The notes beneath the pieces were generated by a model. It saw nothing but the letters and a program-made list of their open reading frames with translations. It was not told the origin of the DNA and did not search any database. From Parachlamydia acanthamoebae (GTDB taxonomy: Bacteria; Chlamydiota; Chlamydiia; Chlamydiales; Parachlamydiaceae): 64,000 nt of DNA. The stretch covers positions 186,001-250,000 of the forward strand of contig NZ_BAWW01000003.1 of assembly GCF_000875975.1 (NCBI RefSeq). The letters run 5' to 3'. The position numbers were made by a program, and so were the translations under genes. Of this stretch, positions 1 to 8,404 are shown piece after piece; position 1 is the first letter of the stretch; the number at the start of each line of letters is the position of its first letter.

Positions 1-471
1 ATGAAAGAATGGGATGACTTTGTTTCTCAAAAACTTAAACATTATGAAGCTTATGGACAAGTTCCTGAAACTACTTATGAGCAAGCTGTCCCTCTACCTC
101 TCTCCATTTCTCCGCCTAGCCCACAACAAGTGACGACTCAGCAACCTAAAGTTATCCATATAACAGGAGCGGTGAATAGAGACACGTATTACAAAATTAT
201 ACATAACGATCAAGGAATCTTTATTAACTATTTTCATTGCCACGGCCAAGTTAAATCTGCAAAAAGCGACAAGAAAAGTCTCGGTGTGTATATAGCGGCT
301 TTGCAAAAATGCTCTAATAAAGCAGAAGAACTTGAGGCACGATATCCTGATGCTGCAGAAAAGCTGCGTCTGTTTCACGCCCCTCTACGACAGCAAGCAT
401 TAAAAAGACTGGAAAATGTAAAAGACATTGAAAGAAAGGCTGCAATAGAGAGATCTCAACCAAGAGCTTAA
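1..471 (+). CDS. Hypothetical protein, possibly 5'-truncated by window start
   Basis: The reading frame is open from the first base of the window and ends at a TAA at 469-471, giving 156 residues. The ATG at position 1 may be the true start or an internal Met; nothing upstream is visible to decide. The N-terminal third is Pro/Gln-rich (a PPSPQQ stretch), followed by a mixed alpha/beta-looking middle and a basic, helical C-terminus ending in QPRA. I do not recognise the family. It is followed at once by a strong rho-independent terminator, so it is the last gene of its transcription unit. It converges on the methyltransferase gene at 514-1665. Confidence 0.6.
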   Translation: MKEWDDFVSQKLKHYEAYGQVPETTYEQAVPLPLSISPPSPQQVTTQQPKVIHITGAVNRDTYYKIIHNDQGIFINYFHCHGQVKSAKSDKKSLGVYIAALQKCSNKAEELEARYPDAAEKLRLFHAPLRQQALKRLENVKDIERKAAIERSQPRA

Positions 472-476
472 GTGGC

Positions 477-509
477 AAAACCTCTGGCTGTTAAAGCCAG
501 AGGTTTTTT
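477..509. terminator. Rho-independent terminator between convergent genes
   Basis: AAAACCTCTGGCT pairs with AGCCAGAGGTTTT around a GTTAA loop and runs into six T on the plus strand. The A-run on the left arm gives the minus strand a shorter T-run, so it may serve both the gene ending at 471 and the minus-strand gene ending at 514. Confidence 0.85.
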
Positions 510-513
510 AATT

Positions 514-1665
514 CTAATAAACATCAAATTCTAGCAGGCGTGATTCGACTCCCCCGCTATGGAGAACATGGCGCCGTTTTGCGGCAAGGCCCACTTCTTT
601 AGTCAAATCTAAGTTTCCGGTGAAGACAAATCCTCTTGCAGGTTTCGCCATCTTTTGTTTCATAAAATCCCCAATCGAGCGATACAGAGGACGCAAATCT
701 TCCGCAAAATCCAATCGTTTCCCGTGTGGTGGATTAGTCACTAGCAATGTCGGTAAAACAGAAGGTGTCCACTCTCTAAAATCGCCCTGCACAACCTCAA
801 TTTCGCTCAAAAATCCTGCAGCTCGAATATTCGTTTTGCTCACGCGCACTGCATTTTTGTTGATTTCAACTCCAAATAAATGACCTTTGGGTATGGGCTG
901 ACGCTTTTGGTCGGCCTCCATTTTGACTTTAAGCCAGTCGGAAGCCGAGAACTCAGGAAACCGCATAAATCCCCAATCTTTGCGTAAAAAACCAGGAGGT
1001 GTTTGAGAAGCCATCAAAGCAGCTTCAATCAACAAAGTCCCTGATCCACAACAAGGATCACACATGATCTCTTCTTTTTTGTAATTCGCTAATCGAAGAA
1101 TAGCTGCGGCCAGATTTTCTTGCATGGGGGCTTCTACACTGTCTAATCGATAACCTCTTTTATGAAGGGGCGCACCTGAAGTATCCAAACTAAGTATGGC
1201 CGTGTTTCCTTGGATAAAAAGGTTCAATTGGATATCAGGATTTTTGACATCGATATTGGGCCTTTCACCAAACTTTTCTCTCAATTGATCGCAAATTGCA
1301 TCTTTAACAACTTGCGCTGCAAATAAACTATTCCTAATCAATCGATGATTGACGTTGGAATCAATCGCAAATGTCATCCCTTTTCTAAAGAAGGGGATCC
1401 AATCGAATTGAGAAGCTCCTCGATAAAGAGCTTTTTGATCGTAACAATTAAAGGTCGTGAGTGGAAATAACACACGGCTTGCAATCCGTGAATTATAATT
1501 GATCCGATAAATGTCACTGAGGTCCTTGATTTTAACAAAAACTCCTCGAAAACCAGGATGGGCGTTTTCAAAGCTAAGCTCTTGTAACTCTTCAATTAAA
1601 AGGGGTTCAAGGCCTTGTGAACATGTCACAAACAATTCTGTTGAGGCGAGGTTTTGATAACCCAT
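514..1665 (-). CDS. rlmL: THUMP-domain 23S rRNA (guanine-N2) methyltransferase, RlmL/YpsC type
   Basis: A class I SAM-dependent methyltransferase acting on 23S rRNA. The N-terminal ~160 residues match the ferredoxin-like plus THUMP region of this family. The SAM-binding motif reads DPCCGSGTLLIEAA, and the catalytic motif VTNPPHGKRL is the NPP(Y/H)G signature of N2-guanine methyltransferases. At about 383 residues it matches the stand-alone YpsC/RlmL form, not the ~700-residue RlmKL fusion of gamma-proteobacteria. The start is set at the ATG at 1665, preceded by GGAGAA; an in-frame GTG lies one codon upstream. It sits 15-18 bp downstream of ychF on the same strand, so the two are probably co-transcribed. 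The exact target base is inferred from the family. Confidence 0.85.
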   Translation of the reverse strand: MGYQNLASTELFVTCSQGLEPLLIEELQELSFENAHPGFRGVFVKIKDLSDIYRINYNSRIASRVLFPLTTFNCYDQKALYRGASQFDWIPFFRKGMTFAIDSNVNHRLIRNSLFAAQVVKDAICDQLREKFGERPNIDVKNPDIQLNLFIQGNTAILSLDTSGAPLHKRGYRLDSVEAPMQENLAAAILRLANYKKEEIMCDPCCGSGTLLIEAALMASQTPPGFLRKDWGFMRFPEFSASDWLKVKMEADQKRQPIPKGHLFGVEINKNAVRVSKTNIRAAGFLSEIEVVQGDFREWTPSVLPTLLVTNPPHGKRLDFAEDLRPLYRSIGDFMKQKMAKPARGFVFTGNLDLTKEVGLAAKRRHVLHSGGVESRLLEFDVY

Positions 1666-1683
1666 CACTGATTATTCTCCTAA

Positions 1684-2778
1684 TTAATTATGCATAAAGA
1701 TGATAACATCACCGTCTGCCACCGTATAATCTTTTCCTTCTGCACGCACTTTGCCGGCTTCGCGAGCGCCTGCTCGACCTTTGTAATTCACCATATCGTC
1801 GTATGCGACAACTTCTGCTCGAATAAACCCTTTCTGCAGATCGGAATGAATTTTACCCGCGGCTTCTGGAGCCATAGTTCCTTTGACAATCGGCCATGCA
1901 CGCGTTTCAATATCTCCGGTTGTCAAGAATGTAATCAATCCTAACATACTAAAAGACTCTTTTATAAGGCGCTGTAAACCTGATTGCTTTAACCCTAAAC
2001 TTTCCAAAAATTCAGCTTGTTCTGAAGCGGGTAATTGGGCAATTTCCTCTTCTAAATTCGCGCAAATTGTGATCACGCGATTCCCTTCTGCTTCCGCATA
2101 CTTTTTCACGCGCTCCACAAATTCATTCGTCATGGTATCTAAATCTGATTCGGCAATATTTGCTGCATACAGAACTTTTTTTGCCGTTAAAAAAGGATAG
2201 GGTTTTAGTAATTCTACTTCTTCAGAGTTCAATTCCAAGGTTCGGATCGGTTTTCCCTGGTCCAAATGCTCTTTCGCACGATTTAAACAAGCTAAAACAG
2301 GAACATAATCTTTATTGCTTTTGGCTTGCTTTTCAACTTTCCCCAACACATTTTCGACCATTTGAAGATCGGCCAAACTAAGCTCAAGGTTAATTACTTC
2401 GATATCGCGAATCGGATCGACACTGCCCGAAACGTGCACAATATCGCTCGATTCAAAGCAGCGCACCACATGCACGATCGCATCAGTTTCGCGAATATTT
2501 GCCAAAAATTTGTTTCCGAGACCTTCACCTTTGGAAGCTCCTGCAACTAAACCTGCAATATCGACAAATTGCATGCTTGCTGGAATAATTTTTTTGCTAT
2601 GAGATAGTCCTGACAGGACGTTTAAGCGTGGATCCTGAACTTCCACGATTCCAATATTAGGATCGATTGTACAAAACGGATAATTGGAAGCTGCTGCCTT
2701 ATTTGCAGTTAACGCATTAAAAAGAGTGGATTTCCCAACGTTAGGTAATCCGACGATTCCACATGAAAGATTTGCCAT
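1684..2778 (-). CDS. ychF: YchF/OLA1-family P-loop ATPase (Obg-like)
   Basis: A ribosome-associated nucleotide hydrolase of the Obg-HflX superfamily, 364 residues, the usual length. Walker A is GLPNVGKST at residues 10-18. The G3 motif is DIAGLV, and the usual NKxD is replaced by an NxxE-type motif (AANIAESD), which in this family shifts specificity from GTP to ATP. The C-terminus is a TGS domain ([20 protein letters not shown], ending [12 protein letters not shown]). It is divergent from the T3SS operon. In C. trachomatis ychF (CT092) also lies beside cdsU (CT091), so this junction is ancestral synteny. Housekeeping function; little doubt about identity. Confidence 0.97.
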   Translation of the reverse strand: MANLSCGIVGLPNVGKSTLFNALTANKAAASNYPFCTIDPNIGIVEVQDPRLNVLSGLSHSKKIIPASMQFVDIAGLVAGASKGEGLGNKFLANIRETDAIVHVVRCFESSDIVHVSGSVDPIRDIEVINLELSLADLQMVENVLGKVEKQAKSNKDYVPVLACLNRAKEHLDQGKPIRTLELNSEEVELLKPYPFLTAKKVLYAANIAESDLDTMTNEFVERVKKYAEAEGNRVITICANLEEEIAQLPASEQAEFLESLGLKQSGLQRLIKESFSMLGLITFLTTGDIETRAWPIVKGTMAPEAAGKIHSDLQKGFIRAEVVAYDDMVNYKGRAGAREAGKVRAEGKDYTVADGDVIIFMHN

Positions 2779-2935
2779 AAGTTACTCAGGTTAAGTAGTT
2801 CTATCTAACAGATAGCTGGGTTCATGAGGAGTTGTAAGGATTATTCCTTTTTATTTCCTCTGTTGTTAATAGTTTGCCAATAATAATCAAAGGATTATAA
2901 TAATTCAATCTAATAGTAAATTTTATAATTTTTTC

Positions 2936-2965
2936 TTGACGCCTCTCTTAAATGTGAATTATACT
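2936..2965 (+). promoter_or_regulatory. Sigma-66/70-type promoter of the T3SS operon
   Basis: TTGACG at 2936-2941 and TATACT at 2960-2965 are separated by 18 bp. Transcription from about 2972 would give a leader of roughly 105 nt before sctU. The rest of the 298-bp gap between ychF and sctU is AT-rich, with no other gene visible. Confidence 0.7.
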
Positions 2966-3076
2966 AGAATTAGGAAGATAAAGAGAGTTTAGTGCTGCTC
3001 ATAAATGAGTAGTTTTGTATACATTTGAAGATACCGTAACTTGATTTATTGAGCTTGTGAGACTTGGAGTCACATT

Positions 3077-4147
3077 ATGGGCGAAAAAACCGAAAAGGCG
3101 ACCCCGAAAAAGTTACGCGATGCACGCAATAAAGGACAGGTTGCAAAGTCGCAAGATTTGCCCTCTGCTTTTACATTTATTGTGTCCATTTGGGTAACCT
3201 TGGCCGCCAGTAAATTTCTTTTTGATCATTTAGGCAGCTTTACGGTGATGACTTTTCATCAAATCGCTAAGGGCAGCCTAGACACGGCTATTCCTGATCT
3301 TTATATTCAAGGCTTAACAGAGATTTTTATCACGTCTATTCCCATTCTTGGAATGGTAAGTGTGATTGGGGTTTTGATCAACTTTCTCGTAGTTGGCCCG
3401 ATGTTTGCATTGGAAGTATTTAAGTTCGACATCAAAAAATTTGACCCTATTTCAAACTTAAAGTCTAAATTCAAGCTGAAAACACTCGTCGAACTGCTTA
3501 AATCGGTCCTTAAAATCTCGATTGCGTGCTACATCGTCTACGATGTGATGTGGAAAAGTTTGCCGGTTTTAATTAGAGCCGTCTCATTACCTATCGACGC
3601 TTCACTCATGGTGTTTTATGCGTTTTTGATGGAAGTTGTGATTAAAGTTGGATTATTCTTCATTATCATTGCAGTGGCAGACTTCATCTACCAAAAGAAA
3701 ACCTTTGCTAGTGAAATGAAAATGGAAAAATTTGAGGTTAAACAAGAGTACAAAAACTCTGAGGGTGATCCTCAAATTAAAAGTAAACGAAAACAAATTG
3801 CGCAAGAAATCGCTTATCAAGAAGGACCTCGTGGGGGGGTAAAACGTGCTCAGGCAGTTGTCACGAATCCGACGCACTTAGCCATCGCGATTGGATATAA
3901 AAAAGACTACGATGCAGCTCCTTTTGTGCTAGCAAAAGGCGAAGACGCCCTAGCTGAGCGAATTATTAAATATGCGGAAGAATTTAATGTTCCTGTTGTG
4001 CGTAATATTAAGCTAGCACACAAATTGTGGGAAGAGGCCGATGTTTACGAATTTGTCCCTGAAGATACTTATGAATTGATAGCCGAAATTTTACGCTGGA
4101 TTTCTTCTCTTAACACAGATACTCAACACGAATACACAGAAAGGTAG
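3077..4147 (+). CDS. sctU: Type III secretion export-apparatus switch protein SctU (CdsU)
   Basis: Inner-membrane component of the T3SS export gate that switches substrate class after self-cleavage. The protein is 356 residues, as expected for the FlhB/YscU/SpaS family. It starts with the family hallmark EKTEKATPKKLRDAR, then has four hydrophobic segments (about residues 30-55, 85-110, 140-160, 180-205). The cytoplasmic domain carries the autocleavage motif NPTH at residues 264-267, intact, within VVTNPTHLAIAI. A GGAG lies 7 nt before the ATG. It heads the cluster, 22 bp before sctV. The order ychF/sctU-sctV-copN-scc1 matches CT092-CT088 of C. trachomatis. Confidence 0.96.
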   Translation: MGEKTEKATPKKLRDARNKGQVAKSQDLPSAFTFIVSIWVTLAASKFLFDHLGSFTVMTFHQIAKGSLDTAIPDLYIQGLTEIFITSIPILGMVSVIGVLINFLVVGPMFALEVFKFDIKKFDPISNLKSKFKLKTLVELLKSVLKISIACYIVYDVMWKSLPVLIRAVSLPIDASLMVFYAFLMEVVIKVGLFFIIIAVADFIYQKKTFASEMKMEKFEVKQEYKNSEGDPQIKSKRKQIAQEIAYQEGPRGGVKRAQAVVTNPTHLAIAIGYKKDYDAAPFVLAKGEDALAERIIKYAEEFNVPVVRNIKLAHKLWEEADVYEFVPEDTYELIAEILRWISSLNTDTQHEYTER

Positions 4148-4169
4148 CCATACTGGAGATACAAAAAAA

Positions 4170-6347
4170 ATGGATTTAATACGTAGAATTCTTGATGGTA
4201 TAACTAGCAGATTGGGCGGTGAAAGATCGCTAGACACCATCTCCCGGTCGAGTGACATTGCTTTAGCGTTGTTGATCATTTGTATTATGGCAATGATCAT
4301 CATCCCGGTTAATCCGCATATCATCGACTTCTTAATCGCCTTAAACTTAACGGCTTCAGTAGCGCTTTTGATGGTAGCCCTTTACATCCCCAGTGCTGTG
4401 CACCTTTCCATTTTCCCCTCCCTACTTCTGATTACGACGTTGTATCGGCTGGGGGTTAACATTGCTTCCACACGACAAATTTTGCTTCATGCGAATGCCG
4501 GTGATATTATTTTCCAGTTCGGTCAATTCGTGGTGGGTGGTAACTTCGTTGTCGGTGGTGTTATCTTTCTTATCATCACGCTTGTGCAGTTTATTGTGAT
4601 CACCAAGGGTGCGGAACGGGTAGCGGAAGTCGCAGCACGTTTCACTTTGGATGCGATGCCTGGTAAGCAAATGAGTATTGACGCCGATATGCGCGCTGGT
4701 ATCCTCGATTCAAATCAAGCCCGAGAAAAACGTCTAGCCATCCAAAAAGAGAGCCAGTTATATGGTGCGATGGATGGTGCGATGAAATTCGTTAAAGGGG
4801 ATGCGATTGCAGGTATCGTGATCACCCTGATCAACATCATCGGGGGGATGATCATCGGGATGACATTGAATGGCATGCCTGCTATGGATGCCGTAACAAC
4901 TTATTCTCTCCTCTCTATTGGGGATGGTCTCGTATCTCAAATCCCCGCCCTATTAATCTCGATTACAGCCGGTATTGTCACAACCCGTGTCTCGAGCGAT
5001 AAAGCCGAAAGTAACTTGGGTAGTGAGATCTCGGGTCAAATTTTAAAACAACCAAAAGCGCTGTTGATTTCCGCAGGATTCTTAATGGGTATGGCAGCTA
5101 TTCCCGGTTTCCCAAAACCTCCTTTTTTGATCTTTGCCTCCGCTTTAGGACTTTTAGGCTACTCTCTTTGGGTTTCCGAAAAACAAAAAGTAGAAGCTGC
5201 TAGAACGGGAGGAGGAGCTGGAGGAGGGACAATCTCTTCTGCGGCCGATACCTCCACGGTAGATATGGGTGTCCAAGGACACAAGGTGGTCTCGGGTGGT
5301 GGTATAGATAGCTACGCTTTAACACTTCCCGTGGTATTAGAGTGCGGATCGAGCTTAAGCCAAGAAATTCAAAAAGCACAAAAGGGACAAAGCTTTATCG
5401 ACAAAATGATTCCGAAGATGCGCCAGGCACTTTATGCGGATTTAGGTGTGAGATTCCCAGGTGTACACGTCAGAACAGACTCCCCTATTTTGGAAAAAGA
5501 TGAATATTCGATTCATTTAAACGAAGTCCCCATTGTCAAAGGTCGAGTTTTAGAAGGATTTGTTCTCACCAATGAAAGTGAAGAAAACTTGAAACGTTAT
5601 AATCTTTCTTACACAACCTATAAAAGTGCCTTGGGTCTTCCATCGCTTTGGGTAGAAAGCAAAAATATTGATTTGCTTAACAAAGCAGGTGTCAAGTACT
5701 GGAATTCTCTAGAAGTGATGATTTTGCATATTTCGTACTTCTTCCGTACATACGCCAACGAATTTGTGGGAATTCAAGAAGTCAAATCGATGTTGGAATT
5801 CGTGGAAAAATCATTCCCCGACCTTGTCAAAGAAGTCACTCGCTTAATTCCTCTTCAAAAGATGACGGACATTTTCAAACGTCTCATCCAAGAACAGGTC
5901 TCAATTAAAGACTTAAGAACCATTCTCGAATCCTTAAGCGAATGGGCCCAGACCGAAAAAGATACAGTGCTTTTAACTGAATACGTTCGTTCCTCTTTAA
6001 AACGATATATTAGTTACAAATATTCACAGGGGCAGTCTGTTCTTTCTGTGTATATCTTAGATCCCGAAATCGAAGACATGGTGCGCGGTGCGATTAAGCA
6101 AACATCTGCAGGGTCATACCTTGCACTCGATCCCGATTCAGTTCAGCTCATTTTGCAGGGTGTCCGCAACACCGTTGCGCCTCCGCCTCCAGGCGGGCAA
6201 CCTCCTGTATTGTTAACTGCCATTGACGTTAGACGCTTTGTGAGAAAATTGATTGAAATGGAATTTACTGATATTTCGGTCGTCTCGTACCAAGAAATTG
6301 TACCTGAAATCCGTATTCAACCCCTAGGACGTGTCCAATTGACCTAA
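4170..6347 (+). CDS. sctV: Type III secretion export-gate protein SctV (CdsV, FHIPEP family)
   Basis: Major export-gate protein that forms a nonameric ring and docks substrates and gatekeeper. It has 725 residues, close to the ~700 of the family. The N-terminal half holds about eight hydrophobic segments. The FHIPEP signature region is seen as LYGAMDGAMKFVKGDAIAG near residues 193-212, with charged residues between membrane helices (ADMRAGILDSNQAREKR). The cytoplasmic domain starts near residue 370 after a Gly/Ala-rich linker (GGGAGGG) and ends in a typical subdomain (SYQEIVPEIRIQPLGRV). It is in the sctU operon. No truncation or frameshift was found. Confidence 0.96.
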   Translation: MDLIRRILDGITSRLGGERSLDTISRSSDIALALLIICIMAMIIIPVNPHIIDFLIALNLTASVALLMVALYIPSAVHLSIFPSLLLITTLYRLGVNIASTRQILLHANAGDIIFQFGQFVVGGNFVVGGVIFLIITLVQFIVITKGAERVAEVAARFTLDAMPGKQMSIDADMRAGILDSNQAREKRLAIQKESQLYGAMDGAMKFVKGDAIAGIVITLINIIGGMIIGMTLNGMPAMDAVTTYSLLSIGDGLVSQIPALLISITAGIVTTRVSSDKAESNLGSEISGQILKQPKALLISAGFLMGMAAIPGFPKPPFLIFASALGLLGYSLWVSEKQKVEAARTGGGAGGGTISSAADTSTVDMGVQGHKVVSGGGIDSYALTLPVVLECGSSLSQEIQKAQKGQSFIDKMIPKMRQALYADLGVRFPGVHVRTDSPILEKDEYSIHLNEVPIVKGRVLEGFVLTNESEENLKRYNLSYTTYKSALGLPSLWVESKNIDLLNKAGVKYWNSLEVMILHISYFFRTYANEFVGIQEVKSMLEFVEKSFPDLVKEVTRLIPLQKMTDIFKRLIQEQVSIKDLRTILESLSEWAQTEKDTVLLTEYVRSSLKRYISYKYSQGQSVLSVYILDPEIEDMVRGAIKQTSAGSYLALDPDSVQLILQGVRNTVAPPPPGGQPPVLLTAIDVRRFVRKLIEMEFTDISVVSYQEIVPEIRIQPLGRVQLT

Positions 6348-6404
6348 CACGCAGTGCTTGACGCCTTTATTTTTTTGAATCTTGTTTGAACCTCGGAGGT
6401 TCGC

Positions 6405-7595
6405 ATGCCCGATTGGAATATCCAACAAGGACTTTCTGATAGCCGAGTCAATGTGACGCTCGAAGCGATGAAACAAGTCCAACAGGAAACAAAGGAAGAG
6501 CTTACCGCGGAGCAAGCGGAAAGTAAGTTAGCTTTCCAAGAGTCGCAAAAGGAGATTAGTAATCCTTTTGCAGCTCGCCTAACTAAAAAGGAAAAGCCAC
6601 TTTCTGCGCAGCGCGGTCGCGTGCAAAAATCGGGGAAAATGGGAGAAAAAGCTGATAGATTGCTACCTCTACAAGCAATTAAGGATGCAGCTAGTCAATT
6701 TCAAGGAAGGAACCCAGAGCTTAAAGCTCAAATCCTTGTTCTTTTGCGTGAACAAATCAAACCTGATGACTCCAAGGAAGAAATTTTACGCAAAATTTTA
6801 GAGTTTTATCCCGACGTCTCCTTAGCTGATGAGGCCCTTGAATTTCTCCTCGAAACGACCGATGGAGAGCTCTACCAAAAAATTAAAGAGATTAAGGAAG
6901 AATTTAGCCAACAAAACGATCGCGAAATTGCAGCTGGGCGCAACATCAGTGCGCAAGCACGTCAAGCAGCTGACGCTGGTTTGGGTACACCGACCACATT
7001 GCGAGATATGTATCGAGATATCACGGGAACTCCTCGCGATTCAACCTCCCTCTTCCAAGAACTCTCTCAAAGATATCCGTTCAACGAGCTTAAAAAAGTG
7101 GTCTCTTTCCTCCTCCACTCTCTTGGGAGTGATTTAAAATCCAAAGGCCCCTCTATTCCACGGGGTCAGCTACACCGTCTTATTACAGAAACCCGCTCGC
7201 TCCAGGCCATTTTAGGTGTATACCGCTTCTTTCAAGGTCGCATGAATCTTATGCATAGCCTCTTTAGCAAAGAGGGATTAGATTTCCCCGAACAATTGAC
7301 TTTCGAAATGATGGCCAAACAATTTATGTCTCTTGCGACTGAACGTTATCCTTCTGCCGATAAAGTCTTACAAAGAGCTGTTAAATTAGGCATTGAAGAT
7401 TGGATCTTAGCTAAAATTATTGCTTTTAGCCAATTTCGAGATGCTGTACGTGAAGTCGCCATGAACCAAATTTATAAATCCCTCCAACACCGGGATGAGC
7501 TTTTGCTGGCAATCATTGAAGCTCTAGAAGACTTGGAAGATGACCTTGAGGAACAAGAGGAAAAAGAACAGGAAGAAGAGGAAGATAAAGAATAA
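6405..7595 (+). CDS. copN: T3SS gatekeeper CopN (SctW/YopN-TyeA family)
   Basis: Gatekeeper or plug of the T3SS that sets early versus late secretion; in Chlamydia it is itself secreted and can bind tubulin. The protein has 396 residues (Chlamydia CopN is about 420). The first ~90 residues are polar and Gln/Glu/Lys-rich, as expected for a secretion and chaperone-binding region. The remainder is all-helical, consistent with HrpJ and TyeA-like domains. The C-terminus is very acidic (EQEEKEQEEEEDKE), an extension that may be lineage-specific. GGAGG lies 6 nt before the ATG. Identity rests on position between sctV and scc1 plus overall character; the sequence is divergent. Confidence 0.88.
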   Translation: MPDWNIQQGLSDSRVNVTLEAMKQVQQETKEELTAEQAESKLAFQESQKEISNPFAARLTKKEKPLSAQRGRVQKSGKMGEKADRLLPLQAIKDAASQFQGRNPELKAQILVLLREQIKPDDSKEEILRKILEFYPDVSLADEALEFLLETTDGELYQKIKEIKEEFSQQNDREIAAGRNISAQARQAADAGLGTPTTLRDMYRDITGTPRDSTSLFQELSQRYPFNELKKVVSFLLHSLGSDLKSKGPSIPRGQLHRLITETRSLQAILGVYRFFQGRMNLMHSLFSKEGLDFPEQLTFEMMAKQFMSLATERYPSADKVLQRAVKLGIEDWILAKIIAFSQFRDAVREVAMNQIYKSLQHRDELLLAIIEALEDLEDDLEEQEEKEQEEEEDKE

Positions 7596-7615
7596 TTCCC
7601 TATCAGAGGTTTATT

Positions 7616-8086
7616 ATGGTCTCAGATCTTTTTGATACTTTGCTGGCTGAAGTTGGACAAAAATTGAAGATAAACGATCTCCATGCAGATCGCAATCACT
7701 CCTGCCTGATTAACTTCAAAGAGGGTATTTCTATTCAAATTGAAAGAGAAACGCGGGGTGAGCGCATGATCTTTGGTACAACAATTGGATCGATCCCCCC
7801 CAGTAAATATCGAGAAAATGTCTTTCGCGAAGCCCTTCGAGCAAATGGATTGCAAGAGCCTCGCATCGGCGCGTTTGCATACAGTAAACAATCCGATCAA
7901 TTGATTCTATATGGAACTTTGCCCATGCAAGACTTAACGAGCGAGAAGATTGTGGCTTTTCTAATCCCATTTAAAGAAAAAGCAGTTCAATGGAAAACAG
8001 CCATCGAAAGAGGAGATATTCCTTCCTTAGTTGGAACGCAAGCATCTCCCGGAAGTGGAGGCGGTATGTTTGGTCTTCGCCCTTAA
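7616..8086 (+). CDS. scc1: T3SS class I chaperone Scc1/SycE (CesT family)
   Basis: Small, 156-residue secretion chaperone that should bind the N-terminus of CopN or other effectors in the cytoplasm. The CesT-like alpha/beta fold is suggested by the start FDTLLAEVGQKL, then alternating strands with a conserved-type core (ISIQIERETRGERMIFGTTIG), a helical segment (YRENVFREALRANG) and the late strands (FAYSKQSDQLILYGTLPM). The tail is Gly/Ser-rich (ASPGSGGGMFGL). AGAGGT lies 5 nt before the ATG. It is the last T3SS gene here; no terminator is visible before the next promoter at 8099. In C. trachomatis malQ follows at this point, but not here. Confidence 0.88.
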   Translation: MVSDLFDTLLAEVGQKLKINDLHADRNHSCLINFKEGISIQIERETRGERMIFGTTIGSIPPSKYRENVFREALRANGLQEPRIGAFAYSKQSDQLILYGTLPMQDLTSEKIVAFLIPFKEKAVQWKTAIERGDIPSLVGTQASPGSGGGMFGLRP

Positions 8087-8098
8087 TGCATTGCCTAG

Positions 8099-8127
8099 TT
8101 GACAGCAAAAACTCTGAAAATTATATT
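8099..8127 (+). promoter_or_regulatory. Near-consensus promoter of the acyl-cassette operon
   Basis: A perfect -35 TTGACA (8099-8104), a 17-bp spacer and a -10 TATATT (8122-8127) lie in the 75-bp gap after scc1. The predicted start near 8134 leaves a leader of about 28 nt before the ACP start codon at 8162. This separates the cassette transcriptionally from the T3SS operon and makes the upstream in-frame TTG at 8099 an unlikely start. Confidence 0.78.
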
Positions 8128-8161
8128 GCCACATACTCAGTTAATGCTACCCGGAGCAGGA

Positions 8162-8404
8162 ATGCCATCGTCACAATCCATTGAATTAGTCATCCAAACC
8201 ATCCAAGAGGTTACGCAAGAGCAACAAAAGGCGTTTACACCTCTTAAAGCTGATACACGCATTTTAACCGATACATCTTTAGATTCCCTAGACCTTGCCA
8301 TTGTCGTGGTCAAGCTCGAAGAAAAATCCGGTAAGGATCCGTTTAAAAATGGCTTTATTCCTTTCTCTACCATAGAGGAACTCGCAACACTCTATGACAA
8401 CTGA
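8162..8404 (+). CDS. Acyl carrier protein (stand-alone)
   Basis: An 80-residue carrier protein with the phosphopantetheine attachment motif DSLD; Ser42 is the predicted modified residue (TSLDSLDLA). The helical layout (SIELVIQTIQEVTQEQQ, then the DSL helix, then a short hydrophobic C-terminal helix) fits the ACP fold. It lacks the strongly acidic character of the fatty-acid synthase AcpP, which points to a specialised carrier. The start is the ATG at 8162 with GGAG 5 nt upstream; the longer frame from a TTG at 8099 would begin inside the promoter. The last 11 bp overlap the adenylating ligase, suggesting translational coupling and that the ligase loads this carrier. Confidence 0.85.
   Translation: MPSSQSIELVIQTIQEVTQEQQKAFTPLKADTRILTDTSLDSLDLAIVVVKLEEKSGKDPFKNGFIPFSTIEELATLYDN

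Noticed and set aside
6829-7137. 102-codon plus-strand frame inside copN
   Set aside because: It lies wholly within copN in another frame, with no ribosome-binding site; a shadow of copN.
8099-8161. Longer ACP reading frame starting at TTG 8099
   Set aside because: The TTG is the first part of the -35 box, there is no ribosome-binding site, and the ATG at 8162 has GGAG at ideal spacing.
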